From positions 1 through 30,845 of the forward strand of contig CAYOBW010000057.1 in assembly GCA_964402115.1 (NCBI GenBank): 30,845 nucleotides of DNA. Reading direction: 5' to 3'. This DNA comes from CAYOBW01 sp964402115. Lineage in GTDB: Bacteria > Verrucomicrobiota > Kiritimatiellia > UBA8416 > CAYOBW01. Shown here piece by piece: positions 7,879-15,202 of this stretch (within the stretch, counting starts at the first letter, position 1; each line of letters begins with the position of its first letter). The notes below the pieces were generated by a model, which saw only the letters and a program-made list of their open reading frames with translations, ran no database searches and was not told the origin of the DNA. A program made the position numbers and the translations under genes.

Positions 7879-8733
7879 CTACGGGGAGGGGGGGTTCAGC
7901 GGAATGAGGTGTGAAGGCCTTTCCCCGCGTGCCAGACGGGCGGAGACGTCGTCCACGACCGGAATGAGATCGGCGGCGGAGTCGATCAGGTAGTGCGGTC
8001 CGCAGGCGGCCAGCCGGGCGCGGGCAGCCGCGAGCCGGTCCTCCCGCTCGGCGGCGGGCAGGGCGGCCAACTCCGCCGCGGCGAGCCCCATCTCGTTTCC
8101 CGTACGGACGACAGCCACGCTCCACGTGCCGGCCGCATGCGCCTCCGCCACGTCCGCGGCCGTGTCCCCCACTTTGATGAAGGTGCTGAGCGGGTAGCGC
8201 TCCAGGCGGCGCGCGGCATGGAAGATCATCCAGGGCGCGGGGCGCCCGCCGCCGACGTCGTTCGGGCAGACCCACAGGTCCGGCGTGTAGCCGCCCTCCG
8301 CGGCCAGCCGGGTCAGGTCGGTCAGCATGCCGGAGTCGAACCCCGTCGTGTTCGCGATGCGGATGCCGCGCGCGCGCAAGGCCGCTACCATGGCGGGGAC
8401 GCCGGGAATGACGTCGCAGAAGCCGGGCAGGACCTCCCGCTGGACCGTTGTAAACTCCCCGTAAAGCTGCTCGGCCTGGTCCGCCGCCGGCAGGGCGCCG
8501 TTCGCGGCCTGCCAGCGTGCGGCGATCCCCGGCTCGGCCAGCAGGCTCCGGATGTGGTCGAGTTTGTGGGCGCCCATGGGGCCGCGCGCCTCTTCGGGGG
8601 TGAGGGCCACGCCGTGGCGCGCGAAGAGCGTCACGAACGCGACGACGGGGCCGCGGCTCCCGTGGTCGAGGACGGTGCCTGAGATGTCGAAGATAACGGC
8701 GCGGACACGGGAGGGCAGCAGGGGCGTGGTCAT
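7879..8733 (-). CDS. phnX: phosphonoacetaldehyde hydrolase (phosphonatase)
   Basis: A 284-residue HAD-superfamily enzyme that cleaves the C-P bond of phosphonoacetaldehyde to acetaldehyde and phosphate, the last step of 2-AEP degradation. RAVIFDISGTVLD carries the nucleophile Asp16. The usual second HAD Asp is replaced by Ser18, where characterised phosphonatases have Ala. MGAHKLDHIRSLL holds the cap-domain Schiff-base Lys57. The Asp-to-Lys spacing of 41 residues equals that of Bacillus cereus phosphonatase (Asp12, Lys53). Later landmarks are PGVPAMVAALRARG, IANTTGFDSGML, PNDVGGGRPAPWM and FIKVGDTAADVAEA, all typical of the family. ATG 8733 gives the normal N-terminus and has AGGAG 11 bases upstream; the frame extends to 8832 but that extension is not family-like. 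Transcribed divergently from the phnW operon. Confidence 0.95.
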   Translation of the reverse strand: MTTPLLPSRVRAVIFDISGTVLDHGSRGPVVAFVTLFARHGVALTPEEARGPMGAHKLDHIRSLLAEPGIAARWQAANGALPAADQAEQLYGEFTTVQREVLPGFCDVIPGVPAMVAALRARGIRIANTTGFDSGMLTDLTRLAAEGGYTPDLWVCPNDVGGGRPAPWMIFHAARRLERYPLSTFIKVGDTAADVAEAHAAGTWSVAVVRTGNEMGLAAAELAALPAAEREDRLAAARARLAACGPHYLIDSAADLIPVVDDVSARLARGERPSHLIPLNPPSP

Positions 8734-8987
8734 GACAGCATGGACTCCTGGGTGGCGCGCCGCGGCCGTCGCGGTCGCGGGTACCGCCCCGCGGCGCAGC
8801 GGCGCGACCGGCGCGGCCTTCGCTGGTAACAACTATGGCAGTGAGTCGTCCATGATGCAAGCGAGGACGCGGGTCTAATATAAAACTAACATAGCGCTCG
8901 CGTGGCTCGTACGCGCGGGTCGCAGCATTGGCGCTCGCGTATGCGTCCGTCAGGGCGCCGACCGCGGGAACGTCAGGAGGTGCGAAC
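8734..8987. promoter_or_regulatory. divergent phnX / phn operon control region
   Basis: This 254-base gap must contain promoters for both phosphonate transcripts. An AT-rich island (8875-8893, TAATATAAAACTAACATA) stands out from the GC-rich surroundings and offers -10-like hexamers on both strands: TATAAA on plus, TATATT on minus. Convincing -35 partners are not visible. GCGCTCGCGT is repeated exactly at 8894-8903 and 8931-8940, a 37-base period, between the AT island and the operon start. It could be an operator. No regulator gene lies in the window, and I see no Pho box. Confidence 0.5.
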
Positions 8988-10163
8988 GTGAGAGTGTTTT
9001 GTCTGGGCGGGGCGGGCCGGATCTGCCGGGAGGCGATTCTCGACGTCGTGCAACACGGCGCGGCGGAGGAGATCGTCGTCGGCGATACCGACGAGGCGGC
9101 GGGGCGCGCGGTCGTGGCTTGGCTGAACGACCCGCGGGTGCGTTTTGCCCGCACGGACGTCACCGACCGCCCGCGCACCGTGGCGCAGCTGCGCGGGTAC
9201 GACGTGGTCATGGACGGTCTGACCATCGCCCTGAACGGCCCCGCGGCCGCGGCGATCGCGGAGGCGGGCTGCCATGGCGTGAACCTCAACGGCTTCGGCG
9301 AGGAGCGGGCGCAGGATGCGGTGCTCCGCGAAGCCGGGCGCATCCTCGTGGCCGGCTTCGGCATGACGCCGGGCGTCACCAATCTCATGGCCATGCACGC
9401 GGCCAACCAGTTGGACCGCGTGGAGGCCGTGCGGGTGAGCCACGGCGCCTTCCGGCCGGTTGCGTTCTCCGCCTCCATCGCCGAGACCACGCGCTACGAG
9501 TACGATCCGTCCCTGCCCGGGCGCTGCGTCTACGAGGATGGGGCGTTCCGGCCAGTGCCGCCCTTCGCCCGGCCGCGCAATGTCCGCCTGCCGGAGCCGT
9601 ACGGCGCACTGCCGGAGTACATCATTCCGCACAACGAGACGTTCTGCCTGGCCGAGTCCCTCAAGGACAAGGGGGTACGCCTGATCGAAACGCGTGGCAC
9701 CTGGCCGGCCCCCAACATGGCACTGGTGCGCGCGCTCTACGACTGGGGATTCATGCGCAACGACCGCGTGCGGCTGCAGGGGGTCGAGTTCGGCATCTTC
9801 GACGCCATTGCCGCCTATCTCCTGCAGAGCCGGGAAGGGACCACGACCCCGCTGTACGGCTATGCGCTGCACGTGGAAGTGGACGGTTGGAAAGACGGCG
9901 TCATCCGGCGCCACACCCTCACGCACACGCACCCGCCCTCCGATGGCTCCGTCCCCGAGTGGGCCGGGCTGCGGGCCTACACGCGCAACGTGGGCATTCC
10001 CATGGGCATCGCCGCGGACTTCATCGGCCGCGGGCTGCACCGGGGTACGGGCGTGGTGAACCCCGAGCGGGCCTTCGCGCCCGCGGCGTTCTTCGCCGCC
10101 CTGGCGCTGCGCGGAATGCACATTCACGAGACCGTTACGCAACACGACACCCTGCCGGAGTAA
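8988..10163 (+). CDS. saccharopine dehydrogenase-like NAD(P)-dependent oxidoreductase in the 2-AEP operon
   Basis: A 391-residue protein beginning with a Rossmann strand and Gly-rich loop (VRVFCLGGAGRICRE), an acidic strand end (IVVGDTDEAA), and VVMDGLTIALNGPAAAAIAEAGCHGVNLNG. That is the arrangement of the saccharopine dehydrogenase NADP-binding domain. GFGMTPGVTNLMAMHAA then leads into the larger substrate domain (about residues 130-380). Family members reversibly cleave or form secondary amines between amino acids and keto acids; the substrate here is unknown. GTG 8988 is the start because AGGAGG (8975-8980) lies 7 bases upstream; the frame extends to 8928 without support. It is the first gene of the operon, with its stop 3 bases before phnW, so a role in processing an amino-phosphonate or the amino acid product is plausible. 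It is not a known component of the phnWX pathway. Confidence 0.8.
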   Translation: MRVFCLGGAGRICREAILDVVQHGAAEEIVVGDTDEAAGRAVVAWLNDPRVRFARTDVTDRPRTVAQLRGYDVVMDGLTIALNGPAAAAIAEAGCHGVNLNGFGEERAQDAVLREAGRILVAGFGMTPGVTNLMAMHAANQLDRVEAVRVSHGAFRPVAFSASIAETTRYEYDPSLPGRCVYEDGAFRPVPPFARPRNVRLPEPYGALPEYIIPHNETFCLAESLKDKGVRLIETRGTWPAPNMALVRALYDWGFMRNDRVRLQGVEFGIFDAIAAYLLQSREGTTTPLYGYALHVEVDGWKDGVIRRHTLTHTHPPSDGSVPEWAGLRAYTRNVGIPMGIAADFIGRGLHRGTGVVNPERAFAPAAFFAALALRGMHIHETVTQHDTLPE

Positions 10164-10166
10164 AGC

Positions 10167-11312
10167 ATGCCTGCCTGCGCCGAGAACCCCTACCTGCTGT
10201 TGACCCCCGGGCCATTGAGCACGTCTCCCGGCGTGCGTCACGCGATGCTGCGCGACTGGTGCACGTGGGACGCCGACTACAACGCAGGCATGGTCCAACC
10301 CATTCGCGAGCGACTGGTGCGGCTGGCGACCGCCCGCGACGGCTACACGAGCGTGCTGATGCAGGGCAGCGGCACGTTCGCGGTCGAGTCCGTGATCGGC
10401 ACCGAAGTGCCGCCGGACGGGAAGCTGCTGGTGCTGACGAACGGCGCCTATGGGCAGCGCATGGCCGCCATCGCGCTGCGGCTGCGGATCCCGGTGGCGG
10501 TGCATGACAGCGGGGAAACGGCTGCGCCGGACCTGGCGCGCCTGGCGGCGGCGCTCGCCGCCGATGCCGGGATTACGCACGTCGGCATGGTCCACGTCGA
10601 GACCACCACCGGCTTGCTGAATCCGCTGGCGGAGGCCGCCGCCATCGTGAAGGGGCACGGGCGCGTGTTCATCGTGGATGCGATGAGCTCGTTCGGCGGC
10701 CTCCCGCTGGACATCGGCGCGCTCGACGTGGATTACCTGGTCAGCAGCGCGAACAAGTGCATCCAGGGCGTGCCGGGCTTCGGCTTCGCGATCGCCCGCC
10801 GGGCGCTGCTGGCGAAGCGGGCGGGGCAGGCCCGCTCGCTGTCGCTGGACCTGCACGATCAATGGCTGGAGATGGAGCGGGGGCAGGGTAAGTGGCGTTA
10901 CACCTCCCCCACGCACGTCGTGCGGGCTTTTGCGCAGGCGCTCGCCGAACTGGAGGCCGAAGGCGGCGTGGCTGCCCGCCACGCCCGCTATGCCACGAAT
11001 CAGCGCCTGCTTGTGCAGGGCATGCAGGGCCTGGGGTTCCGTCCACTGCTCCCGCCGCACCTGATGTCGCCCATCATCACCACGTTCCATAATCCGGCGA
11101 CGCCCGGCTGGTCGTTTCCGGCGTTCTACGAGCGGCTCAAGGCCCGCGGGTTCGTGATCTACCCCGGCAAGATCAGCCAGGCGGACTGCTTTCGCATCGG
11201 TACGATCGGCCATGTCTTCCCCGCGGACATCGAACGTCTGCTCGCCGCCGTAGCGGCTTGCGCGGGCGGCGTCGGCACACGCGATAGCAACGGCGCGCTC
11301 ACTCCGGTCTGA
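10167..11312 (+). CDS. phnW: 2-aminoethylphosphonate:pyruvate aminotransferase
   Basis: A 381-residue PLP enzyme of the class V aminotransferase fold. It transfers the amino group of 2-AEP to pyruvate, giving phosphonoacetaldehyde and alanine. Diagnostic sequence: YLLLTPGPLSTSPGVRHAML at the N-terminus, LMQGSGTFAVESVIGT, VHVETTTGLLNPL, IVDAMSSFGGLPLD (Asp contacting PLP) and YLVSSANKCIQGVPGFGFA. Lys197 in the last motif corresponds to the PLP lysine (Lys194 in the Salmonella enzyme). The C-terminal GFVIYPGKISQADCFRIGTIGHV is also characteristic. Length matches the family (about 365-380). Only 3 bases separate it from the upstream dehydrogenase stop, implying translational coupling. It supplies the substrate of the divergent phnX product. 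Confidence 0.96.
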   Translation: MPACAENPYLLLTPGPLSTSPGVRHAMLRDWCTWDADYNAGMVQPIRERLVRLATARDGYTSVLMQGSGTFAVESVIGTEVPPDGKLLVLTNGAYGQRMAAIALRLRIPVAVHDSGETAAPDLARLAAALAADAGITHVGMVHVETTTGLLNPLAEAAAIVKGHGRVFIVDAMSSFGGLPLDIGALDVDYLVSSANKCIQGVPGFGFAIARRALLAKRAGQARSLSLDLHDQWLEMERGQGKWRYTSPTHVVRAFAQALAELEAEGGVAARHARYATNQRLLVQGMQGLGFRPLLPPHLMSPIITTFHNPATPGWSFPAFYERLKARGFVIYPGKISQADCFRIGTIGHVFPADIERLLAAVAACAGGVGTRDSNGALTPV

Positions 11313-11335
11313 CAATGGGGAACTAGGGTGCGATC

Positions 11336-12385
11336 ATGAAAGCGACTGACCGTCTTCTGCTCGGACTCGCCCTGCCGGCGCTCTTGTTTGGCGCGGGTTG
11401 CGGCCAACGGGCCCCCGCGCAGCGCGAACTGGTGGTGTACACGGTGCTCGAGGACGACGAACTGGCCGTGTATACCGCGCGCTGGCGCCGGGAGCATCCG
11501 GAAATCGCGCTCAAGCTCGTCCGCGATTCGACGGGGATCGTGGCCGCGCGTCTGCTGGCGGAGAAGGACGCTCCCGTGGCGGACGTGGTGTGGGGCGTCC
11601 CGCTTGCGCCGCTCTACGCCTGCGACGAGGCAGGCCTGTTCGAGGGTTACACGCCGGCGGGCTGCGCGCGCATCGCGCCGACGTTCCGCGACGCGGCGCA
11701 CGTGCCGCCGCACTGGGTGGGCATCAAGGTGTGGATGTGCGCCGTGGCCTGCAACACCGTCGAGCTGCGGCGCCTCAACCTGCCCGTGCCGGCGTGTTGG
11801 GACGACCTCACGCACGCGCGCTACGCGGGCAGCATCACCGCGCCGAACCCGGCCAGCTCGGGGACCGGCTACGCGCTGGTGTGCGGGTTCCTGCAGGCGC
11901 GCGGCGAAGCGGCGGGGTGGGCGTTTCTGGACCGGTTGCATGCCAACGTGGCGCAGTACACGCACTCCGGTTCCAAGCCGGCCAAGCTCGCGGGTACGGG
12001 CGAGTTCCCCCTCGGTATCTCGTTCGATACCCGCATTATGAAGCAACGGCGCGACGGCGAACCGCTGCGCGCGGTCTTTCCCCTCGAGGGTTGCGGCTGG
12101 GAGGTCGAGGTCAACGCGCTGATCCGCAAGCCCGCGCTCAAGCCGGAAGCCCGGCTCTTTCTCGACTGGGCGCTCGGGGACGCCATCTTCGCGGACTACG
12201 CGCAGTTCAACCGGATCCTGGCCGCACCCGACGTGCCGTCGCAGGTGCGCGATGCCGACTACCCGGCCGATCCGCGCGCTGTCCTGTCAACGAACGTGAA
12301 CTGGGTCTGGGCCTCGCGGGAGCGGGCGCGGATCCTCGACGAGTGGGGCAAGCGCTACGGGGGCAAGAGCGAAGCCAGGAAGTGA
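11336..12385 (+). CDS. phnS: 2-aminoethylphosphonate-type ABC transporter substrate-binding lipoprotein
   Basis: A 349-residue exported binding protein. Residues 1-21 are a signal peptide and LLFGAGC supplies a lipobox-like cysteine at position 22, so membrane anchoring in the periplasm is likely. The mature part begins with ELVVYTVLEDDELAVYTARW and continues DSTGIVAARLLAEKDAPVADVVWG, typical of the iron/2-AEP-binding family (extracellular solute-binding protein type 1). PASSGTGYALVCGFLQ and AVFPLEGCGWEVEVNALI are further family landmarks. Assignment to 2-AEP rather than ferric iron rests on its place directly after phnW and before the ATPase and fused permease. It matches the PhnS2 type rather than the enteric PhnS, from memory of the families. 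The gap to phnW is 23 bases, so cotranscription is expected. Confidence 0.88.
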   Translation: MKATDRLLLGLALPALLFGAGCGQRAPAQRELVVYTVLEDDELAVYTARWRREHPEIALKLVRDSTGIVAARLLAEKDAPVADVVWGVPLAPLYACDEAGLFEGYTPAGCARIAPTFRDAAHVPPHWVGIKVWMCAVACNTVELRRLNLPVPACWDDLTHARYAGSITAPNPASSGTGYALVCGFLQARGEAAGWAFLDRLHANVAQYTHSGSKPAKLAGTGEFPLGISFDTRIMKQRRDGEPLRAVFPLEGCGWEVEVNALIRKPALKPEARLFLDWALGDAIFADYAQFNRILAAPDVPSQVRDADYPADPRAVLSTNVNWVWASRERARILDEWGKRYGGKSEARK

Positions 12386-12392
12386 AGCCGGC

Positions 12393-13472
12393 GTGACACC
12401 GACACCCTCCGCGGCCGTGGCCGCCACAGACATATCCAAGCGCTTCGGCGCCTTCGCCGCGCTGTCCGGCATCTCGCTCGCCGTCAACCCCGGCGAGTTC
12501 GTCACGATTCTCGGTCCGAGCGGTTGCGGCAAGACCACGCTGCTGCGTGTGATTGCGGGGCTCGAAACGCCGGACGGCGGCCGCGTCAGGATCGCGGGCG
12601 AGGACGTGACCGGGGCGCCGCCCGCGCGCCGCGGCTGCGGCATCGTCTTCCAATCCTACGCGCTCTTTCCGAACCTGACCGCGGAGGCGAACGTGGCGTT
12701 CGGCGTGCGGGGCGGCGACCGGGCCACGCGCCGGGACCGGGCGCGCGCGATGCTGGAGCTCGTGCAACTGGCCGACTGCGCGGGGAAGTACCCTGCCCAG
12801 CTCTCCGGCGGCCAGCAGCAGCGGGTGGCGCTGGCGCGCGCGCTCGCCGTCGCGCCCCGCGTGCTGCTGCTGGACGAGCCGCTTTCGGCCCTTGACGCGA
12901 AGGTGCGCGTGCACCTGCGCCAGGAGATGCGCGCCCTCCAGCAGCGGCTCGGTCTCACGACGCTCATGGTCACGCACGACCAGGAGGAGGCGTTGACGAT
13001 GTCCGACCGCGTCATGGTGCTGCGCGCGGGGCGTGTCGTGCAGTTCGCCGCGCCGCGCGAACTCTACCACGCTCCCGCCGATCCCTTCGTCGCGGACTTC
13101 GTCGGCCGCATGAACTTCCTGCCCGGCTTCCGCGCCGCCGGCGGCGCGCGGGCCACACGGGGCGACCTCGCGCTGTCCGCGCCCGACCTGCCCGCGGGCG
13201 GGGGCGCCCTGACGCTGGCCATCCGGCCCGAGGACGTGCACCCCGGCGAGGAGACGGGCGAGAACGTGCTGCCGGCCGTGATCGTCGGCATCGAGTTTCG
13301 CGGCGCGTCGCACCTCGTGACCCTGCGGCTCGGGACGGGAGAGCCATTCACCCTGGACGCGGAGGTGCGCGCCCGGGGCATTCGCGAACTGGGGCTGGCG
13401 CCGGGGGCGCGCGTGCCGGTGCGGCTGCCCGCCGCGCGTTTGCACGCGTTTGCCGAAGCGGTCCCGGCATGA
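12393..13472 (+). CDS. phnT: 2-aminoethylphosphonate-type ABC transporter ATP-binding protein
   Basis: A 359-residue cytoplasmic ATPase that energises the importer. Walker A is GPSGCGKTT (residues about 45-53), the Q-loop FQSYALFPNLT, the ABC signature LSGGQQQRVALARAL, Walker B VLLLDEPLSALDAKVR, and the H-loop VTHDQEEALTMSD. A C-terminal TOBE-like region follows (about 265-355, containing LAIRPEDVHPGE). Start is GTG 12393, 7 bases after the binding-protein stop; the nearest AGGA is about 12 bases upstream, so translation probably relies on coupling. Its last 4 bases overlap the permease start (ATGA). Substrate assignment follows the operon; by sequence alone it could be any polyamine/iron-type ATPase. 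Confidence 0.9.
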   Translation: MTPTPSAAVAATDISKRFGAFAALSGISLAVNPGEFVTILGPSGCGKTTLLRVIAGLETPDGGRVRIAGEDVTGAPPARRGCGIVFQSYALFPNLTAEANVAFGVRGGDRATRRDRARAMLELVQLADCAGKYPAQLSGGQQQRVALARALAVAPRVLLLDEPLSALDAKVRVHLRQEMRALQQRLGLTTLMVTHDQEEALTMSDRVMVLRAGRVVQFAAPRELYHAPADPFVADFVGRMNFLPGFRAAGGARATRGDLALSAPDLPAGGGALTLAIRPEDVHPGEETGENVLPAVIVGIEFRGASHLVTLRLGTGEPFTLDAEVRARGIRELGLAPGARVPVRLPAARLHAFAEAVPA

Positions 13473-15196
13473 AAGGCACGCTCGAAGGGCGCGTGCGCCT
13501 GGTTCTGCTGCTGGCCCTGGCCGCTGCCTTGGCGCTCGCCTTGGTGCTGCCCCTCGGCGAATTGCTCGTGCGCAGCCTGCACCGCGCGCAGCCCGCCGCC
13601 GGCGGCGGCGGTGAATGCTTTGTCGGGCTGGCCAACTTCCGCGACTACTTCGTGAATCCGCGCCTGCGCCAGTCGCTGTTCAACACCTTGCATGTGTCCG
13701 TGCTGACGACGCTCCTCGCCGTGACGCTGGCTTTCGTGCAGGCCTACGCGCTCACCCACGCCTGCGTGCGGGGACGCGTGTTTCACCGGCTGGTCGCCAT
13801 GCTCCCGCTTTTCGCGCCGACGATGCTCTATGGCCTCTCGCTCGTCTACCTGTTCGGGCGCCGCGGACTGGTTACGACGGGGTGCTTCGGCGCCGTGCCG
13901 GGCGTGGACATCGGGCTCTACGGTCCCGTGGGCATCGTGCTCGCGGAAACGGTGTACACGTTCCCGGTCGCGTTTCTCGTGCTGCTGGTCGGGCTGCGCA
14001 CGATCGATGCCCGGCTCTACGAGGCCGCCCGCTCGCTGGGCGCCTCGGCGTGGCGCACGTTTTTCACGGTGACGCTGCCGGCCGTGCGGCTGCCGCTGGC
14101 GGCGGCGGTCTCAGCCGTCTTCCTGCACGCCTTCACGGATTTCGGGGCGCCGAAGATCGTGGGCGGCAACTACAGCGTGCTGGCGGTGGACATCTACCAG
14201 CAAGTGGTTGGCCAGCAGAACTTCAACATGGGCGCCGTTGCCAGCCTCGTCATGCTCGGGCCGGCGGTCCTGGCCTTTGGCGCGGACCGCTTGCTGGCGC
14301 GGCGGGCGGGCGCGGCCCTGACCGCGCGCAGCGTGCTGCACGCGCCGCGCCGCCGGCCGTGGGTGGATGCCGGCTTCGGTGTCGTCTGCGGCGGCGTGAG
14401 CACCGTGCTCCTGCTCATCACGCTGGCCGGCGTGGCGGCCTCGCTGTTCGCGAACTGGCCGTACAATCTCGCACTCACCCTGCGCCACTACGATTTCAGC
14501 CACACGAGTGGACGCGGGGCGGGGCCGTTCTGGATCAGCCTGCAGCTGGCGTTCGGCACGGTTGCCATCGGCACGCCGCTGGCGTTCCTGCTGGCCTACC
14601 TCGTGGAGCGGGGGCGCGGACTGCGGGTGCTGCGCGGCGGGTTGCAGTTGCTTGCCACGCTGCCCCTGGCCCTGCCGGGACTTGTGATCGGCATCGCGTA
14701 CGTCTTCTTCTTCAACCGTCCGACCCTGCGCTTGCCCGGGCTGGAGTTGCCGAACCCGTGGGCCGGCACGGTCGGCACGCTGGGGTTGCTGATCGCGGCG
14801 ACGGTGGTGCACTTCCTGGCCGTGGCCTACCTCACGGCCGCCAACGCCGTGCGCCAGCTCGACCGCGAGTTCGAGGCGTGCGCGGAGTCGCTGGGCGTGC
14901 CGTTCTGGGTGACCCTGCGGCGGGTCACGCTGCCGGTCTGCCTGCCCGCGGTGCTGGAGATCGCGGGCTACTTCTTCGTGAGCGCGCTGAGCACGGTCTC
15001 CGCCGTCATCTTCCTGTACGCGCCCGACACGCGCCCGGCGGCTGTGGCGGTCGTGAACATGGACGATGCCGGGGATCAGGCCGCCGCCGCCGCGTTGTGC
15101 GCGCTGATCCTGCTCGCGAATGTCGCCATGAAGCTGCTCGCCGAGGGCGTCAGCCACCTGCTCACCCACCGCGCCCAGCGTTGGCGGCGGGCGTGA
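13469..15196 (+). CDS. phnU: fused 2-aminoethylphosphonate-type ABC transporter permease
   Basis: A 575-residue inner-membrane protein made of two complete permease halves (BPD_transp_1), about residues 60-275 and 350-560. Each half carries an EAA loop: YEAARSLGASAWRTFFTVTLP in the first and EFEACAESLGVPFWVTLRRV in the second. Hydrophobic helices include VRLVLLLALAAALALALVLP at the N-terminus, MLPLFAPTMLYGLSLVYLFG, VVCGGVSTVLLLITLAGVA and LATLPLALPGLVIGIAYVFF. Enteric 2-AEP systems use two separate proteins (PhnU and PhnV), whereas a single fused permease accompanies the PhnS2/PhnT2 type, so this is the normal alternative rather than a new fusion. It overlaps the ATPase gene by 4 bases. Its stop lies only 6 bases from the stop of the convergent alcohol dehydrogenase. 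Confidence 0.92.
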   Translation: MKGTLEGRVRLVLLLALAAALALALVLPLGELLVRSLHRAQPAAGGGGECFVGLANFRDYFVNPRLRQSLFNTLHVSVLTTLLAVTLAFVQAYALTHACVRGRVFHRLVAMLPLFAPTMLYGLSLVYLFGRRGLVTTGCFGAVPGVDIGLYGPVGIVLAETVYTFPVAFLVLLVGLRTIDARLYEAARSLGASAWRTFFTVTLPAVRLPLAAAVSAVFLHAFTDFGAPKIVGGNYSVLAVDIYQQVVGQQNFNMGAVASLVMLGPAVLAFGADRLLARRAGAALTARSVLHAPRRRPWVDAGFGVVCGGVSTVLLLITLAGVAASLFANWPYNLALTLRHYDFSHTSGRGAGPFWISLQLAFGTVAIGTPLAFLLAYLVERGRGLRVLRGGLQLLATLPLALPGLVIGIAYVFFFNRPTLRLPGLELPNPWAGTVGTLGLLIAATVVHFLAVAYLTAANAVRQLDREFEACAESLGVPFWVTLRRVTLPVCLPAVLEIAGYFFVSALSTVSAVIFLYAPDTRPAAVAVVNMDDAGDQAAAAALCALILLANVAMKLLAEGVSHLLTHRAQRWRRA

Positions 15197-15202
15197 AAGG
15201 GC

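Noticed and set aside
8715..8735. CTGTCAT at the phnX start as a Pho box half-site
   Set aside because: It overlaps the start codon, there is no second half-site at 11-base spacing, and no similar pair upstream of glpQ or the phn operon.
13469..15196. Permease fusion as a novel gene fusion
   Set aside because: A single two-half permease is the usual form in the alternative 2-AEP transporter type, so the fusion is expected with this operon layout.
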